A stretch of DNA of 64,000 nt from positions 124,001 to 188,000 of the forward strand of contig CAVYXV010000014.1 in the NCBI GenBank assembly GCA_963772585.1, in the 5' to 3' direction. The position numbers and the translations under genes are program-made. A model generated the notes under the pieces. That model was not told where the DNA came from. It ran no database searches and worked only from the letters and a program-made list of their open reading frames with translations. Of the stretch, positions 35,168-44,155 are shown piece by piece. The first letter of the stretch is position 1. Every line of letters begins with the position of its first letter. This DNA comes from CAVVXN01 sp963772585 (GTDB taxonomy: Bacteria; Planctomycetota; PLA2; JAEUHO01).

Positions 35168-35219
35168 CCGAGGTCCTTTCGAGAGAAGAGGGGCCAGGCC
35201 GTGCGGCTGGGCTCCGGGC

Positions 35220-36449
35220 TCAGAGGCTGTCCACCTCGTAGGCCGTCTCGCCGTGCAGGGCCTCGTCGAGGCCGGACGCCTCCTCCGATTCCGTCGTCCG
35301 CACGACGGTGATCTTGCTGATGATCCAGAGCATCCCGTACGTGAAGACGAAGGCATAGATCGAGGATACGACGACCGCGACGACCTCCTTCGTGAAGAAG
35401 TCCGCGCCGCCGAAGAAGAGGCCGTCGGCACCTCGGGGGTTGATGGCCTTGCTCGCGAGCAGTCCCAGCATGACGATCCCGAGCGCGCCACCGACGCCGT
35501 GGACGCCCCAGACGTCCAGTGCATCGTCCCAGCGCAGCCGGTTCTTCAAGCTCACGGCGAAGTAGCAGACCAGGCCCGCGGACACGCCGATGATCGCCGC
35601 GCTGAGCGGTGAAACGAACCCAGCGGCGGGCGTGATCGTCGCCAAGCCGGCCACCGCTCCCGTGAGCAGTCCCACGAACTTCGGCTTGCGCTCCAGGACC
35701 CACGCCACGACCAGCCATGTCATCGCGGCGAAGGACGCGGCGAGGTCCGTGTTGATGAACGCCGTGGCGGTGATCTCGTCGACGGCGAGTTCGGAACCGG
35801 CGTTGAAACCGTACCACCCGAACCACAAGAGACCCGTGCCGAGCGCCACCAGCGGGATGCTATGGGGCTTCCCATCCGCGACGCGCCGTCGCCCGACGAA
35901 GAGAACCGAGGCGAGCGCGGCCATGCCCGCGATGTTGTGCACGGCGATGCCGCCCGCGAAGTCCAGCGTGCCCCACTTGGCGAGGAGGCCGCCGCCCCAG
36001 ATCATGTGGACGAAGGGGAAGTAGACGAAGAGCAGCCACGCGACGACGAACATCAGGTAGGCGCCGAACCGAACGCGGTTGCTGAAGGCGCCGGTGATCA
36101 ACGCGGGCGTGATGATTGCGAACATCATCTGGTAGGCGATGAACACGAACATCGGGATCTGTCCGTCTCCGAAGGCCGACATGGGGTTCACGCCGTGGAA
36201 GAACGCCAGGTCCAGGTTCCCGATGATGCCTCCCTCACCGCCGCTGAAGCAGAGCGAGAAGCCCACGGCAAACCAGAGGATGGTCGTGATTCCCATCGAG
36301 ACGAAGCTCTGGATCATGATCGTCAGGACGTTCTTGCGGCCGACGAGGCCACCGTAGAAGAACGCAAGGCCGGGCGTCATGAGCATGACGAGGCTCGTCG
36401 CAACGAGCATGAAGCCGGTGTTTCCAGTGTCGAATGCGGCGAGGATCAC
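35220..36449 (-). CDS. amtB: Ammonium transporter
   Basis: 409 residues, eleven predicted helices as in AmtB. GLAFFYGGLV, LWFAVGFSL, and DFAGGIAVHNIAGMAAL (the family signature), then WFGWYGFNAGS with ITATAFINT, and the late VHGVGGALGIVMLG with the pore histidines in VHNIAG and VHGVGG. Start GTG 36449 after GGAGA. No PII (glnK) gene is next to it, which is unusual but not rare. It conducts ammonium across the inner membrane. Co-transcribed with the barrel gene. Confidence 0.95.
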   Translation of the reverse strand: MILAAFDTGNTGFMLVATSLVMLMTPGLAFFYGGLVGRKNVLTIMIQSFVSMGITTILWFAVGFSLCFSGGEGGIIGNLDLAFFHGVNPMSAFGDGQIPMFVFIAYQMMFAIITPALITGAFSNRVRFGAYLMFVVAWLLFVYFPFVHMIWGGGLLAKWGTLDFAGGIAVHNIAGMAALASVLFVGRRRVADGKPHSIPLVALGTGLLWFGWYGFNAGSELAVDEITATAFINTDLAASFAAMTWLVVAWVLERKPKFVGLLTGAVAGLATITPAAGFVSPLSAAIIGVSAGLVCYFAVSLKNRLRWDDALDVWGVHGVGGALGIVMLGLLASKAINPRGADGLFFGGADFFTKEVVAVVVSSIYAFVFTYGMLWIISKITVVRTTESEEASGLDEALHGETAYEVDSL

Positions 36450-36610
36450 GGCGGTTCTCCAGGGCCTGCCCCAAAGCTACCCACCCGCGCCGTGGAAGAC
36501 GCTTGGCGCGCCCTCCGGGAATTCCTGCATGCGCCCCGCGAAATCCCCTACACGCGCGGGCGGCGGCGACCCCCCGGCGGGGGGCCGCAAGCCGCCCCGC
36601 CTCGGTTCCT

Positions 36611-36954
36611 TCACGTTCTCTCAGAGGGCGTGAAGAAATGGGCCGAGGGCCCGAGGCCGAGCGAGGGGCCGCGAGGCAAGGCGCGAGGAGGAGGCGACCC
36701 CACCGTGGGTCGCTGACGACGAGCAACGCGGCATCGTGGTCCCGCAGCCGGCCGAAGCCCCGGACTTCGATTTCTTCAGGTTCTCTCAGAGGGCGTGAAG
36801 AAATGGGCCGAGGGCCCGAGGCCGAGCGAGGGACCGCGAGGCAAGGCGCGAGGAGGAGGCGACCCCACCGTGGGTCGCTGACGACGAGCAACGCGGCATC
36901 GTGGTCCCGCAGCCGGCCGAAGCCCCGGACTTCGATTTCTTCACGTTCTCTCAG
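36611..36954. repeat. 165-bp tandem direct repeat with inverted unit ends
   Basis: Two nearly identical 165-bp units (36611-36775 and 36776-36940) and the first 14 bp of a third (36941-36954). Only a few substitutions separate them, e.g. TCACG versus TCAGG at the start. Inside each unit, CGTGAAGAAAT near one end is inverted as ATTTCTTCACG near the other, MITE/REP-like. The partial third unit contains the stop codon of the regulator gene at 36951. A spurious minus-strand ORF crosses both units. The preceding 36450-36610 shows no gene. Confidence 0.9.
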
Positions 36955-37595
36955 TCGAGGGAGGTCAGTCCTTCGCGCACGGCATACTTCGTTAGCTCAG
37001 CAATGGAATGGATGCCGAGCTTCGCCATGAGGCGCGCCCGGTGGGACTCCGCCGTCTTCACGGACACCTGGAGTCGGGCCGCGACCTCCTTGTTGACGAG
37101 GCCCTCGGCGAGGAGTTGGAGCACCTGCCGCTCCCGATCGGAGAGGACCGAGAAGACGGAGTCGTCCTCCTGGGTGGAGAGGCTCGCGTACTCCCGGATC
37201 ACGCTCGTGGACACGGTGGGACAGAGCCTCAGCTCCCCCTGCGCGATGCCGCGTAGGCCGTCCACGAGGTCCCGGGCCGAGCTGCTCTTGAGAAAGTAGC
37301 CCGCTGCCCCCGCCTTGAGGGCCTCGATCACGAAGCGTCGGTCGGCGTGCATCGACAGGATCACGACCCGCGTGGCGGGGCGCCGCGTGAGGATCGCCCG
37401 CGTGGCCTCGATGCCGTTCATGTCGGGCATCGTGATGTCCATCAGCACCACGTCCGGTTCGTCTTCCTCCACGAATCGCAAGGCGGACGCCCCGTCTCCG
37501 GCCTCGCCCACGACCTGGAGATCGGGCGTCCGCGCGAGGATGGCCCGGAGACCGTCCCGCACGAGCTTGTGGTCGTCGGCGAGGAGGACCCTCAT
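36951..37595 (-). CDS. NarL/FixJ-type response regulator
   Basis: 214 residues. Receiver: LLADDHKLVRDGL, aspartate in VVLMDITMPDMNG, LSMHADRRF and lysine in AAGYFLKSS. C-terminal LuxR-type helix-turn-helix: LSDRERQVLQLLAEGLVNKEVAARL-QVSVKTAESHRARLM. Complete and in frame. It overlaps the kinase by 4 nt. Its stop codon lies in the first bases of the repeat array, suggesting that the repeat inserted at or was copied up to the gene end without damaging it. Confidence 0.92.
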   Translation of the reverse strand: MRVLLADDHKLVRDGLRAILARTPDLQVVGEAGDGASALRFVEEDEPDVVLMDITMPDMNGIEATRAILTRRPATRVVILSMHADRRFVIEALKAGAAGYFLKSSSARDLVDGLRGIAQGELRLCPTVSTSVIREYASLSTQEDDSVFSVLSDRERQVLQLLAEGLVNKEVAARLQVSVKTAESHRARLMAKLGIHSIAELTKYAVREGLTSLD

Positions 37596-38797
37596 CCAGC
37601 CCTCTTCCCGCGCGGGATCGTGAGCGCGACGCGCGTTCCCGTGCCGGGAGCCGAGTCGATGTGGACCGTGCCTCCCAGGCTCCGGATGCGCTCGGCGATG
37701 CTGAACAGGCCAAACCCCTCCCGACACGTCGGCGCCTCGGGGTCGAAGCCCTCGCCGTCGTCGCGGACCTCGACCCGGACCGTGTCGTCGTCCCCGTCGA
37801 GCAGGACCTCCGCTCGCCTGGCGTTCGAGTGCTTGACGGCGTTGATGAGCAACTCGCGCACGGCGAGGAAGAGCATGATGCGACCGGCTTCCTCCTCCAC
37901 ACTGGCGTCCCCCGTCGCGTGGACACGCACCGGGAGGCCATGCTTGCTGGATACCTGGTCGGCCAGCCACGCCACGGCCGGCTGGAAGCCGAGCTCGTAC
38001 AGTACGGGGGGTGAGATCTGGGCCGTCAGGGTTCGTGTGTATGCGATGGCCTTGTCGAGGAGGGAGGTGATCCCCTCGATGCGTCCTTCGAAGCCCGAGA
38101 ACACCACGTCGCCCTGGAGGTCCGAGAGCTGCATGCGGATGAACGCCAACGCTTGCCCGAGGTGGTCGTGGAGGTCGAGCGCGATGGCTCGGCGCTGACG
38201 CTCTTCCGCCAGGGCGACCTCGCGCGCGAGCTCGCGGAGCCGCGCGCTCTGGCGTGTGATCTCGTTCTTGTCCCGCCGGTGGACGTCGTGTTGGGCTTCG
38301 AGGGCAGACTTGGCGACGCGAAGCTCCTCGGTTCGCTCGCGGACCGTCTCCTCGAGGAGGTCGCGGGCGTTCGTCAGTTCGGCGTCGGCCTCCTGATGTT
38401 CGAAGTACGCACGCAGCATCTCGGCGAGCGATCGGACCAGGCCCTGGTCGTCCGCGAAGGACGCCTCCTCCGACGCCTCGGGCGGGGCGTCCGGGTAGGC
38501 GACCTCGATGCATCCCCGCGTGCCCCGCGTGGTCTCGAATTCCGCTCGCGTCGTCCAGGGCGTCGCCCGGTAGCCCGCCGTGGCTCGTGCCGCTCGCCCG
38601 AACTCCGCGCGGGCGGCGCCCGGTTCGCGGCACCGAAGCGTGTCCGTGAGGATCTCCAGCACCCATCCGAGCACGTCGCGCGGCGTGCGGTCGGGCCGCT
38701 GCAGGAAGCGCGCGGCATCATGGAGCACGGCGACACGGCCGGGCCGCTCGTCGGACTCCGCCTGGACACCGGGGTCGCCTTGCCGCGTGGGGCTCAC
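37592..38797 (-). CDS. NarX-type (HisKA_3) histidine kinase, probably cytoplasmic
   Basis: About 401 residues from GTG 38797. This start is preferred because a TATCCT box lies six nt upstream, a leaderless pattern; 11 more codons are possible to 38830. No membrane helix is seen. Residues ~20-150 may be a GAF/PAS-like sensor, followed by a coiled coil (TVRERTEELRVAKSALEAQ). The phospho-histidine is in ALDLHDHLGQALAFIR; the ATPase has VRELLINAVKHSNA, DDGEGFDP and GFGLFSIAERI. It pairs with the NarL-type regulator. Signal unknown. Confidence 0.85.
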   Translation of the reverse strand: MSPTRQGDPGVQAESDERPGRVAVLHDAARFLQRPDRTPRDVLGWVLEILTDTLRCREPGAARAEFGRAARATAGYRATPWTTRAEFETTRGTRGCIEVAYPDAPPEASEEASFADDQGLVRSLAEMLRAYFEHQEADAELTNARDLLEETVRERTEELRVAKSALEAQHDVHRRDKNEITRQSARLRELAREVALAEERQRRAIALDLHDHLGQALAFIRMQLSDLQGDVVFSGFEGRIEGITSLLDKAIAYTRTLTAQISPPVLYELGFQPAVAWLADQVSSKHGLPVRVHATGDASVEEEAGRIMLFLAVRELLINAVKHSNARRAEVLLDGDDDTVRVEVRDDGEGFDPEAPTCREGFGLFSIAERIRSLGGTVHIDSAPGTGTRVALTIPRGKRAG

Positions 38798-38803
38798 GGA
38801 TCG

Positions 38804-38809
38804 AGGATA
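38804..38809 (-). promoter_or_regulatory. Candidate -10 box for leaderless transcription
   Basis: TATCCT on the minus strand, six nt before GTG 38797. Confidence 0.45.
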
Positions 38810-39039
38810 GGGTGGCGGGCGATCCGGCACGAGGTCTCCTCCGGCGCGTCACGGCGAGACGGAGGGGGTCGCCCGGTCGCGCTCATCCACGGCCGGGTCC
38901 GGACTCGCCGTCGCCATCCCGCCGGTGGGGCGCGGGGCGGCGGACGCAAGCCTGCGCCACGAGTGGGCGCGCGTCCCCGAATCGAGCGGCCGGGGCCCGA
39001 GGGCGGGATGACCCTCGAGCCCCGAGGTGGCAGCCCCCC

Positions 39040-41619
39040 CTACGGGATCCACTTGATGTGCATCGTGACCACCGCGTTCTTCAGGACCATGTGGCCCGCC
39101 GGCGGGTTCTGCGAGAGCACGCGGGGCTTGCCGATCCCGAAGGGGAGCCCGACGAACTTCGCCTTGAGCCCCTTGGCCTCGATCATCGCCTTGGCCTGGC
39201 CCTTCGTCTTGCCGACGACGTTGGGTACGGCGACCTGGATGACCAGCGGTGGCGAGATCACGCTCGCGAACACGTAGTTCACGTTCACATGGCTGCCCTT
39301 GGCCACGAGCGTTCCGGCGCCGGGACTCTGGCTCACGACCTTCGTCGTGCCGAATCCGAGCTGCGGGCCGTGGAAGTTCGCGACGAGGCCCTTGGCCTGG
39401 AGCGCGGTGAGCGCCTGCGCCTTGCTCATGTTGATCAGGTTCGGCACGGGAACCTTCAGCCCGATCACGCCGCCCGTGTACTGGATCGTCGCCTGTACGG
39501 TCGAGCCCGCGAGCACGAGCGTGTTCGCCCCGGGCGTCTGCGAGACGACCTTCGCGATCCCGAAGCCGAGCGCGGGGCCGACGAACTGCGCCTGCAGGCC
39601 CTTCGACTGCAGCAGCGCTGCGGCCTGCGCCTTCGAGAGCCCGACCACGGTCGGCACCTGGACCTTCGGGAGCTGGATGCCGCCGCTGTACGTGTAGTGC
39701 ACGTCCACGGTCGTACCCGTGGCCGCGAGCGTGCCCGCGGCGGGGCTCTGGGACGTGACCTGGGTGGCGCCGAAGCCGAAGGCGGGGCCGATGAAGTGCG
39801 GCGTCAGGCCCTTGGCCTGCAGGGCCGCCCCCGCCTGTCCCTTCGACTTGCCGACGACGTTCGGGACCTGGACCTTCAGGGGCGTGATCCCGCCCGTGTG
39901 GACGTAGTGCACGGTCACGGTCGAGCCGGCGAGCACGAGCGTGTTCGCGACCGGGCTCTGGGAGGTCACCTTCGTCGGTCCGATCCCCATGACCGGCCCT
40001 ACGAAGTGGGCGTTCAGGCCCTTGCCCTGCAGCAGCGCGGCGGCCTGGGCCTTCGTCTTGCCGACGAGCGCCGGCACCTTCACCTTCAGCGGTCCGATGC
40101 CGCCCGTGTAGACGAACGTGAACGGGATCGTCGTACCGCGGGCGATCTTCGTGCCCGCGGCGACGGCCTGGCTCGTCACCTTCGTGGCACCGAGGCCGAA
40201 CCCCGGTCCCTGCGCGTGGCCGTTCAGGCCGGCTTGCGTGAGCTTGGTGAGCGCAAGGCCCGTCGTGGACCCGACCAGCGGGGGCACGGTCGTCTCCTTC
40301 GGCAGGTAGATGGAGACGATCGTGCCCGGTCCGACCACGGCGCCGGCGGCGGGGTGCTGGTGGTCGATGACGCCGATCGGGGCGTCCGGGCTGACGTGCA
40401 GCTTCTGGTGCCCCCAGAGACCGGCGGCGAGCAGCCTCACGAACGCCTGCGTGGGCGACCGCCCCGTGACGGACGGGACGACCACGCCCGTGGGCGTCCA
40501 CCCGCCGGGCGGGGTTCTCGCGATCTGCACCGTCACGGTCGAGCCGGACTGGATCCACGCCCCGGAGACCGGGGACTGCCCGTAGACCCGGCCCGGCGTG
40601 TAGAGCGAGTACTGCTCGACGACGTGCGCCGTGAGGTGGACGCCGCCGAGCACGGCGACGGCGTCGGCGGCCGTGAGACCGTAGAGTGGGGGCACGCGCA
40701 CCTGCGTCGGCTGGGCCGTCGGCAGGCTCACGACGAGCCCCACCGTCCCGCCCGCGGGGACCAGCACGCCGGCCGCTGGGTCTTGCTGGATCACGCGCCA
40801 CGCCTCGCCACCCGCGACCTGGAACTGGACCTGCGGCACGAGGCCTTCCATGAGGACGGCGTTGCTAGCGTCGTGCATCGTGAGGCCCGTCACGGCCGGC
40901 ATGGGCACGGCCTCGTCGGGCTCGTCGGGCGGCTCGCCGTTCACGCGGAGCGCGACCAGGCCGCCGGCGAGGATCTCGCCGCAGCACGGCGGGTCCTGCG
41001 AGACGACGATGCCCGGACCCGCGACGGGGTCCTGGACGTAGGTGATCGCGATGCTCAGCCCCGCGTCCTCCAGGGCCGCGCGGGCCTCCGTCTCGGCCAT
41101 GCCGATCACCGCCGGCACCGTGACGCCCGCGGGCGCGGACGCCTGGACGGCGAACAGGCGCAGCACGCCACGGAAGAGGAGCGGGTCGCCGGGCTTCGGG
41201 TCCTGGTCGAGGACCTTGCCCTGATCCGCGTCCTCGCCCTCGACGGCCTCCACCTCGATCACGTACGCGCTCGCGTAGTCGTCGATCACGGCGTCGAGGG
41301 CTTTCCCGATCGTGTCGGGGGTCACCGTCTCGACGCGCAGGGCGGTGCCGATGCGGATCTCGACGTCGTCGCCGGGCGCCCGGTACGAGCCGCCGGGCGG
41401 CACCTGCGAGTGCACCTTGCCGGCCTCGCCTTCGGCGATGTCGATGGCCACGACGTGGAACCCGGCGTCGTCGAGCAGGGCCTGCGCTTGCTCCGCGCTC
41501 TTTCCGACGACGTTGGGGACGAGGGCGGGAGCGTCGTCGGCCACCGCGGCGGGCGCGAGGGCCAGTCCGAGAAGCAGTAGGAGAAGAGGCAAGCGGTACG
41601 GACGCGGGGTGCGGTGCAT
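39040..41619 (-). CDS. Secreted multi-PASTA-domain protein
   Basis: 859 residues; ATG 41619 after GGAGG. Signal peptide (LPLLLLLLGLALAPAAVA). The mature protein is a string of about twelve PASTA-like domains, eleven with the VPxVxGxxxxxAxxxLxxxGL signature, one (around residue 100) diverged. The C-terminal six are near-identical in pattern, with an inserted GPxxGxGxTKVxSQ block of ~70-residue period, a sign of recent duplication. There is no kinase or penicillin-binding domain. PASTA domains bind peptidoglycan or muropeptides in Ser/Thr kinases and PBPs; a free-standing exported array may bind cell wall or act as a structural fibre. Confidence 0.85.
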   Translation of the reverse strand: MHRTPRPYRLPLLLLLLGLALAPAAVADDAPALVPNVVGKSAEQAQALLDDAGFHVVAIDIAEGEAGKVHSQVPPGGSYRAPGDDVEIRIGTALRVETVTPDTIGKALDAVIDDYASAYVIEVEAVEGEDADQGKVLDQDPKPGDPLLFRGVLRLFAVQASAPAGVTVPAVIGMAETEARAALEDAGLSIAITYVQDPVAGPGIVVSQDPPCCGEILAGGLVALRVNGEPPDEPDEAVPMPAVTGLTMHDASNAVLMEGLVPQVQFQVAGGEAWRVIQQDPAAGVLVPAGGTVGLVVSLPTAQPTQVRVPPLYGLTAADAVAVLGGVHLTAHVVEQYSLYTPGRVYGQSPVSGAWIQSGSTVTVQIARTPPGGWTPTGVVVPSVTGRSPTQAFVRLLAAGLWGHQKLHVSPDAPIGVIDHQHPAAGAVVGPGTIVSIYLPKETTVPPLVGSTTGLALTKLTQAGLNGHAQGPGFGLGATKVTSQAVAAGTKIARGTTIPFTFVYTGGIGPLKVKVPALVGKTKAQAAALLQGKGLNAHFVGPVMGIGPTKVTSQSPVANTLVLAGSTVTVHYVHTGGITPLKVQVPNVVGKSKGQAGAALQAKGLTPHFIGPAFGFGATQVTSQSPAAGTLAATGTTVDVHYTYSGGIQLPKVQVPTVVGLSKAQAAALLQSKGLQAQFVGPALGFGIAKVVSQTPGANTLVLAGSTVQATIQYTGGVIGLKVPVPNLINMSKAQALTALQAKGLVANFHGPQLGFGTTKVVSQSPGAGTLVAKGSHVNVNYVFASVISPPLVIQVAVPNVVGKTKGQAKAMIEAKGLKAKFVGLPFGIGKPRVLSQNPPAGHMVLKNAVVTMHIKWIP

Positions 41620-41998
41620 GTCCTCGACCTCCAGGCAGACGGCCACGCGGCCGCGCCAACCGGAATCACGGCGCGCTGTTGCACGACCGCGACGCCGCAC
41701 TGTGTCCATCCGCGGCGCCTCCCCTGGGGAAGCGGGCCGAGGACGGACACGGCGCGGGGAGCAAGATCCGCGCCACGGGTCCTCGGGCGCAAGTGTTTTC
41801 CCCGCAGAGGTCGATGGGGCGGGCCCTCCGGAGCCCGCGGCGCCCTTCGGGGACGGGACCCGCGAAGTGGCCGCCCGAGGGGACAACCCGTGTCCCCGGC
41901 GGGGGGCGAGGGACCGGGCTCCGCGTGCGGTGGGCGAGGCGCGCCGCATGGCCGCCGGGTCCCGCCGTCGCGCAGTCCCGCCGACGCTATGGTTCGCC
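41620..41998. other. Non-coding divergent region
   Basis: No credible gene. It separates the divergent PASTA gene and the second 92-residue protein gene; the only recognisable element is the TATGGT box at 41988-41993. Confidence 0.5.
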
Positions 41999-42277
41999 AT
42001 GCGGTACCGGCACCCCACGGCCGAGTCCCACGCGAGCGGGATCTGGGGGGGCATCGGAACGCGCCCGGCCCCGGACGTCTGGACGCCGGAGGTCGAGGAG
42101 GCGGCGTCGCCCGAGGATGGCGCGCCCGAGCCCTACCGGGGCCTCCACGTCCACCGGACGGTCCCCCGGTACCAGCTTCCGAGCGAAGGCAGCGGCGTTC
42201 CCGTCCCCGTGCTGCTGGTCATCGGCTTCTTCGTTCTGGTCCCCGCGTTCTTCCTGCTGGCACTGATCTTCGGTTGA
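41999..42277 (+). CDS. 92-residue single-span membrane protein, paralog 2
   Basis: Same length and layout as the protein at 33895-34173: N-terminal MRYRHPTAESHASGIWGGIG, acidic segment EVEEAASPED, basic LHVHRTVPRY, SEGSG and a C-terminal membrane helix (about 70-92). The middle has diverged while the first 25 residues and SEGSGxPxP are kept. TATGGT lies five nt before the ATG and no Shine-Dalgarno is present. Unknown function; the conserved head is the best handle. Confidence 0.7.
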   Translation: MRYRHPTAESHASGIWGGIGTRPAPDVWTPEVEEAASPEDGAPEPYRGLHVHRTVPRYQLPSEGSGVPVPVLLVIGFFVLVPAFFLLALIFG

Positions 42278-42703
42278 GAATCGACGGCGAAGCTCCCGAT
42301 GCGCCTCCCGTGGCACGGATGAGGGCGGGTGGGGCGCGACGACGCGCCTCGCCGGCCGGGGGGCTGCGAACGCGCCCCCTCCCGAGCGGGAACCGGCACG
42401 GTCGCGATGCGGGGGCGGGGTCGACGGCGCCGGGACTTGGAGCCTTGCCCTGCGTCCCCTTGCTGCCATCGTCCGAGTCGGTTCGGGCGTCCTCCCAGGG
42501 GGGCTGCGTCCCCCTCCCCGCCTCCGCCGGGGAGTGGCCGCGCGAACGGCTCGGAGCGCCGGCGACCGGACATCACCGATCCCACCATCCCTCTCCGGGG
42601 TGGCTTCGCTGCGATGTGCTCGGGCTGTGGCGGAAGGGGCGGCGCCGACCCGGCGGCGAGACCGCATCGCCGCCGACCTCTGGCCCGGTCGGCCTCGCTT
42701 GCG
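42278..42703. other. Non-coding stretch
   Basis: No gene and no repeat copy recognised between the small membrane protein and the next gene, apart from the TATGGT box at its right edge. Confidence 0.45.
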
Positions 42704-42715
42704 TATGGTGCCGGC

Positions 42716-44095
42716 ATGTCGCGTCCGCCCCTGTCGCCGCTTCGTCGGGCCACCGAGCGCATGGGCGAGGTCCTTCCCACGAAGGACCTCGCGCGGCGGT
42801 GGTACGAGCGGTACCTCGCCGCGCTCGGGTCGCGGGCCGTCGTGGACACGGTGAACGACGGCGCATCCACGTGGATCCACCGCCGGATCGCCGGCGCGAG
42901 CGAGGTCCGACCGCTGCCGAGAGTCCGATGGACGCGGGTCCACGTGCTGGGGCGGGACGAGGTGCGGGAAGGGCTCGAGCTCCATGATGGGCGGCAGAGC
43001 ATGGAGCTCCTCTACGCCGACGACGGGGCGATGGTCGAGCGCACGATCCACGACTTGTTCCCGGGACGACTGATCGAGCTCCGTCGCGTCCTGGCGGGCG
43101 CCGCCGACCCCTGGCAGGCCAGCGTGGACTTCGTCCTCGGCCTGGGAGACGAGCGGCACGGTCCGGGGCGCATCCACTACCCCGTGCCCGTCCCCGGCGG
43201 CGTCGTGACCGTGTGGAACCACGGCCTGGGCGGAAGCCGGCGGGCCCTCTTCGACGGGCGCGTGCCCGCCGACGCCCGCTTCGTGGTGGTGGACGGGCTC
43301 GAAGGCGCGGTCGTGGGCGCGGGACGGACCGAGGACGAGGCGCGCGACGCCTACGCTGCCGCGGTCGCCGAACGCCTCCCCGAACAACGCCGCGAGGTCC
43401 GGACGATCACGGACGACTACGACGACGAAGGAAACCTCATCAAGCGCGGCGAACTGCCCCCGGAGCTCGCCGGCCCACCATCGCCTTCGGAGGCCTCGGG
43501 AGAGATGGCGGTCTCCCCGGAGGAAGCTCCCTCGTGGCGTCCGGACGCGGACGACGAGGAGCCGCCCGATCGGCCGGGCGTGGATCCGATCACCGGGAGG
43601 ATCTCGTTCGGTCCGATCACCTTCCGCGGGCCGCGGTCCGACGCGCCGCCCGTGCCGCGGCGCCCCGAGTGCGTGCCCTACGTCCTCCTGCCGCTGGAAC
43701 CCTCGCTCGACACGCCGTTGCCAAGAGGGCGCTGGCATCGCGTCCTGGGGGCGCTCGGCGTCACGCGCCACGTGGTGCGGATCGAGGAGCCCGAGGGGTT
43801 CACCCTGGTGGGTGCCGACCTCCTGGGACTCGTGGACCTGAAGGGCCTGAACGCCGTCCTCGATGCCGTCGATGCGAAGGACCCCGACGCGCCCGGAGAC
43901 CCGGCTCACGAGCCGTACGTGCGCTTTCGCGCCCGGCAGTATCGCTGGGCGCCGGCGAGCGCCTCACGGCCCGAGGGTCTTCGCTGGGCGCGGAGTGGGC
44001 GGGGCCCGCGCTTCGACGCCGCCAGCCTGGACGGCGACGATCTGCAGGCGATGGTCCGTCGCCAGCGCCGCGTCCTGCGGCCGAAGACGCTCTGA
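42716..44095 (+). CDS. Hypothetical cytoplasmic protein
   Basis: 459 residues, no signal peptide or membrane helix. A well-structured N-terminal half (RMGEVLPTKDLARRWYERYL, DGASTWIHRRIAG, WNHGLGGSRRALFDG) is joined by an acidic, Pro-rich linker (residues ~220-300, including DDYDDEGNLIKRGELPPEL) to a C-terminal half with FGPITFRGPRSDAPP and EPEGFTLVGADLLGLVDLKGLNAVL. No family recognised. Start at ATG 42716 with TATGGT six nt upstream (leaderless pattern). A strong hairpin follows the stop. Confidence 0.6.
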   Translation: MSRPPLSPLRRATERMGEVLPTKDLARRWYERYLAALGSRAVVDTVNDGASTWIHRRIAGASEVRPLPRVRWTRVHVLGRDEVREGLELHDGRQSMELLYADDGAMVERTIHDLFPGRLIELRRVLAGAADPWQASVDFVLGLGDERHGPGRIHYPVPVPGGVVTVWNHGLGGSRRALFDGRVPADARFVVVDGLEGAVVGAGRTEDEARDAYAAAVAERLPEQRREVRTITDDYDDEGNLIKRGELPPELAGPPSPSEASGEMAVSPEEAPSWRPDADDEEPPDRPGVDPITGRISFGPITFRGPRSDAPPVPRRPECVPYVLLPLEPSLDTPLPRGRWHRVLGALGVTRHVVRIEEPEGFTLVGADLLGLVDLKGLNAVLDAVDAKDPDAPGDPAHEPYVRFRARQYRWAPASASRPEGLRWARSGRGPRFDAASLDGDDLQAMVRRQRRVLRPKTL

Positions 44096-44103
44096 CCATA
44101 CGA

Positions 44104-44155
44104 AGCCCGGTTTCTTTGTTCGACATTCGGGGATGTCGAACAAGGGAGCCGGGCT
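44104..44155 (+). terminator. Long two-step hairpin after the stop codon
   Basis: Outer arms AGCCCGG (44104-44110) and CCGGGCT (44149-44155); inner arms TTGTTCGACAT (44116-44126) and ATGTCGAACAA (44133-44143) around loop TCGGGG. It starts 9 nt past the stop. There is no T-tract, so an intrinsic terminator is not proven; an mRNA-stabilising hairpin or mobile mini-element is also possible. The following 44156-44433 is the non-coding region upstream of the helicase gene. Confidence 0.6.

Noticed and set aside
36235..36891. Minus-strand ORF of ~218 codons across the tandem repeat
   Set aside because: It arises from the 165-bp unit being in frame with itself (165 is a multiple of 3) and overlaps the start of amtB in another frame; no family resemblance.
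36611..36940. CRISPR array
   Set aside because: Two 165-bp direct units with no short repeat-spacer structure and no cas genes.
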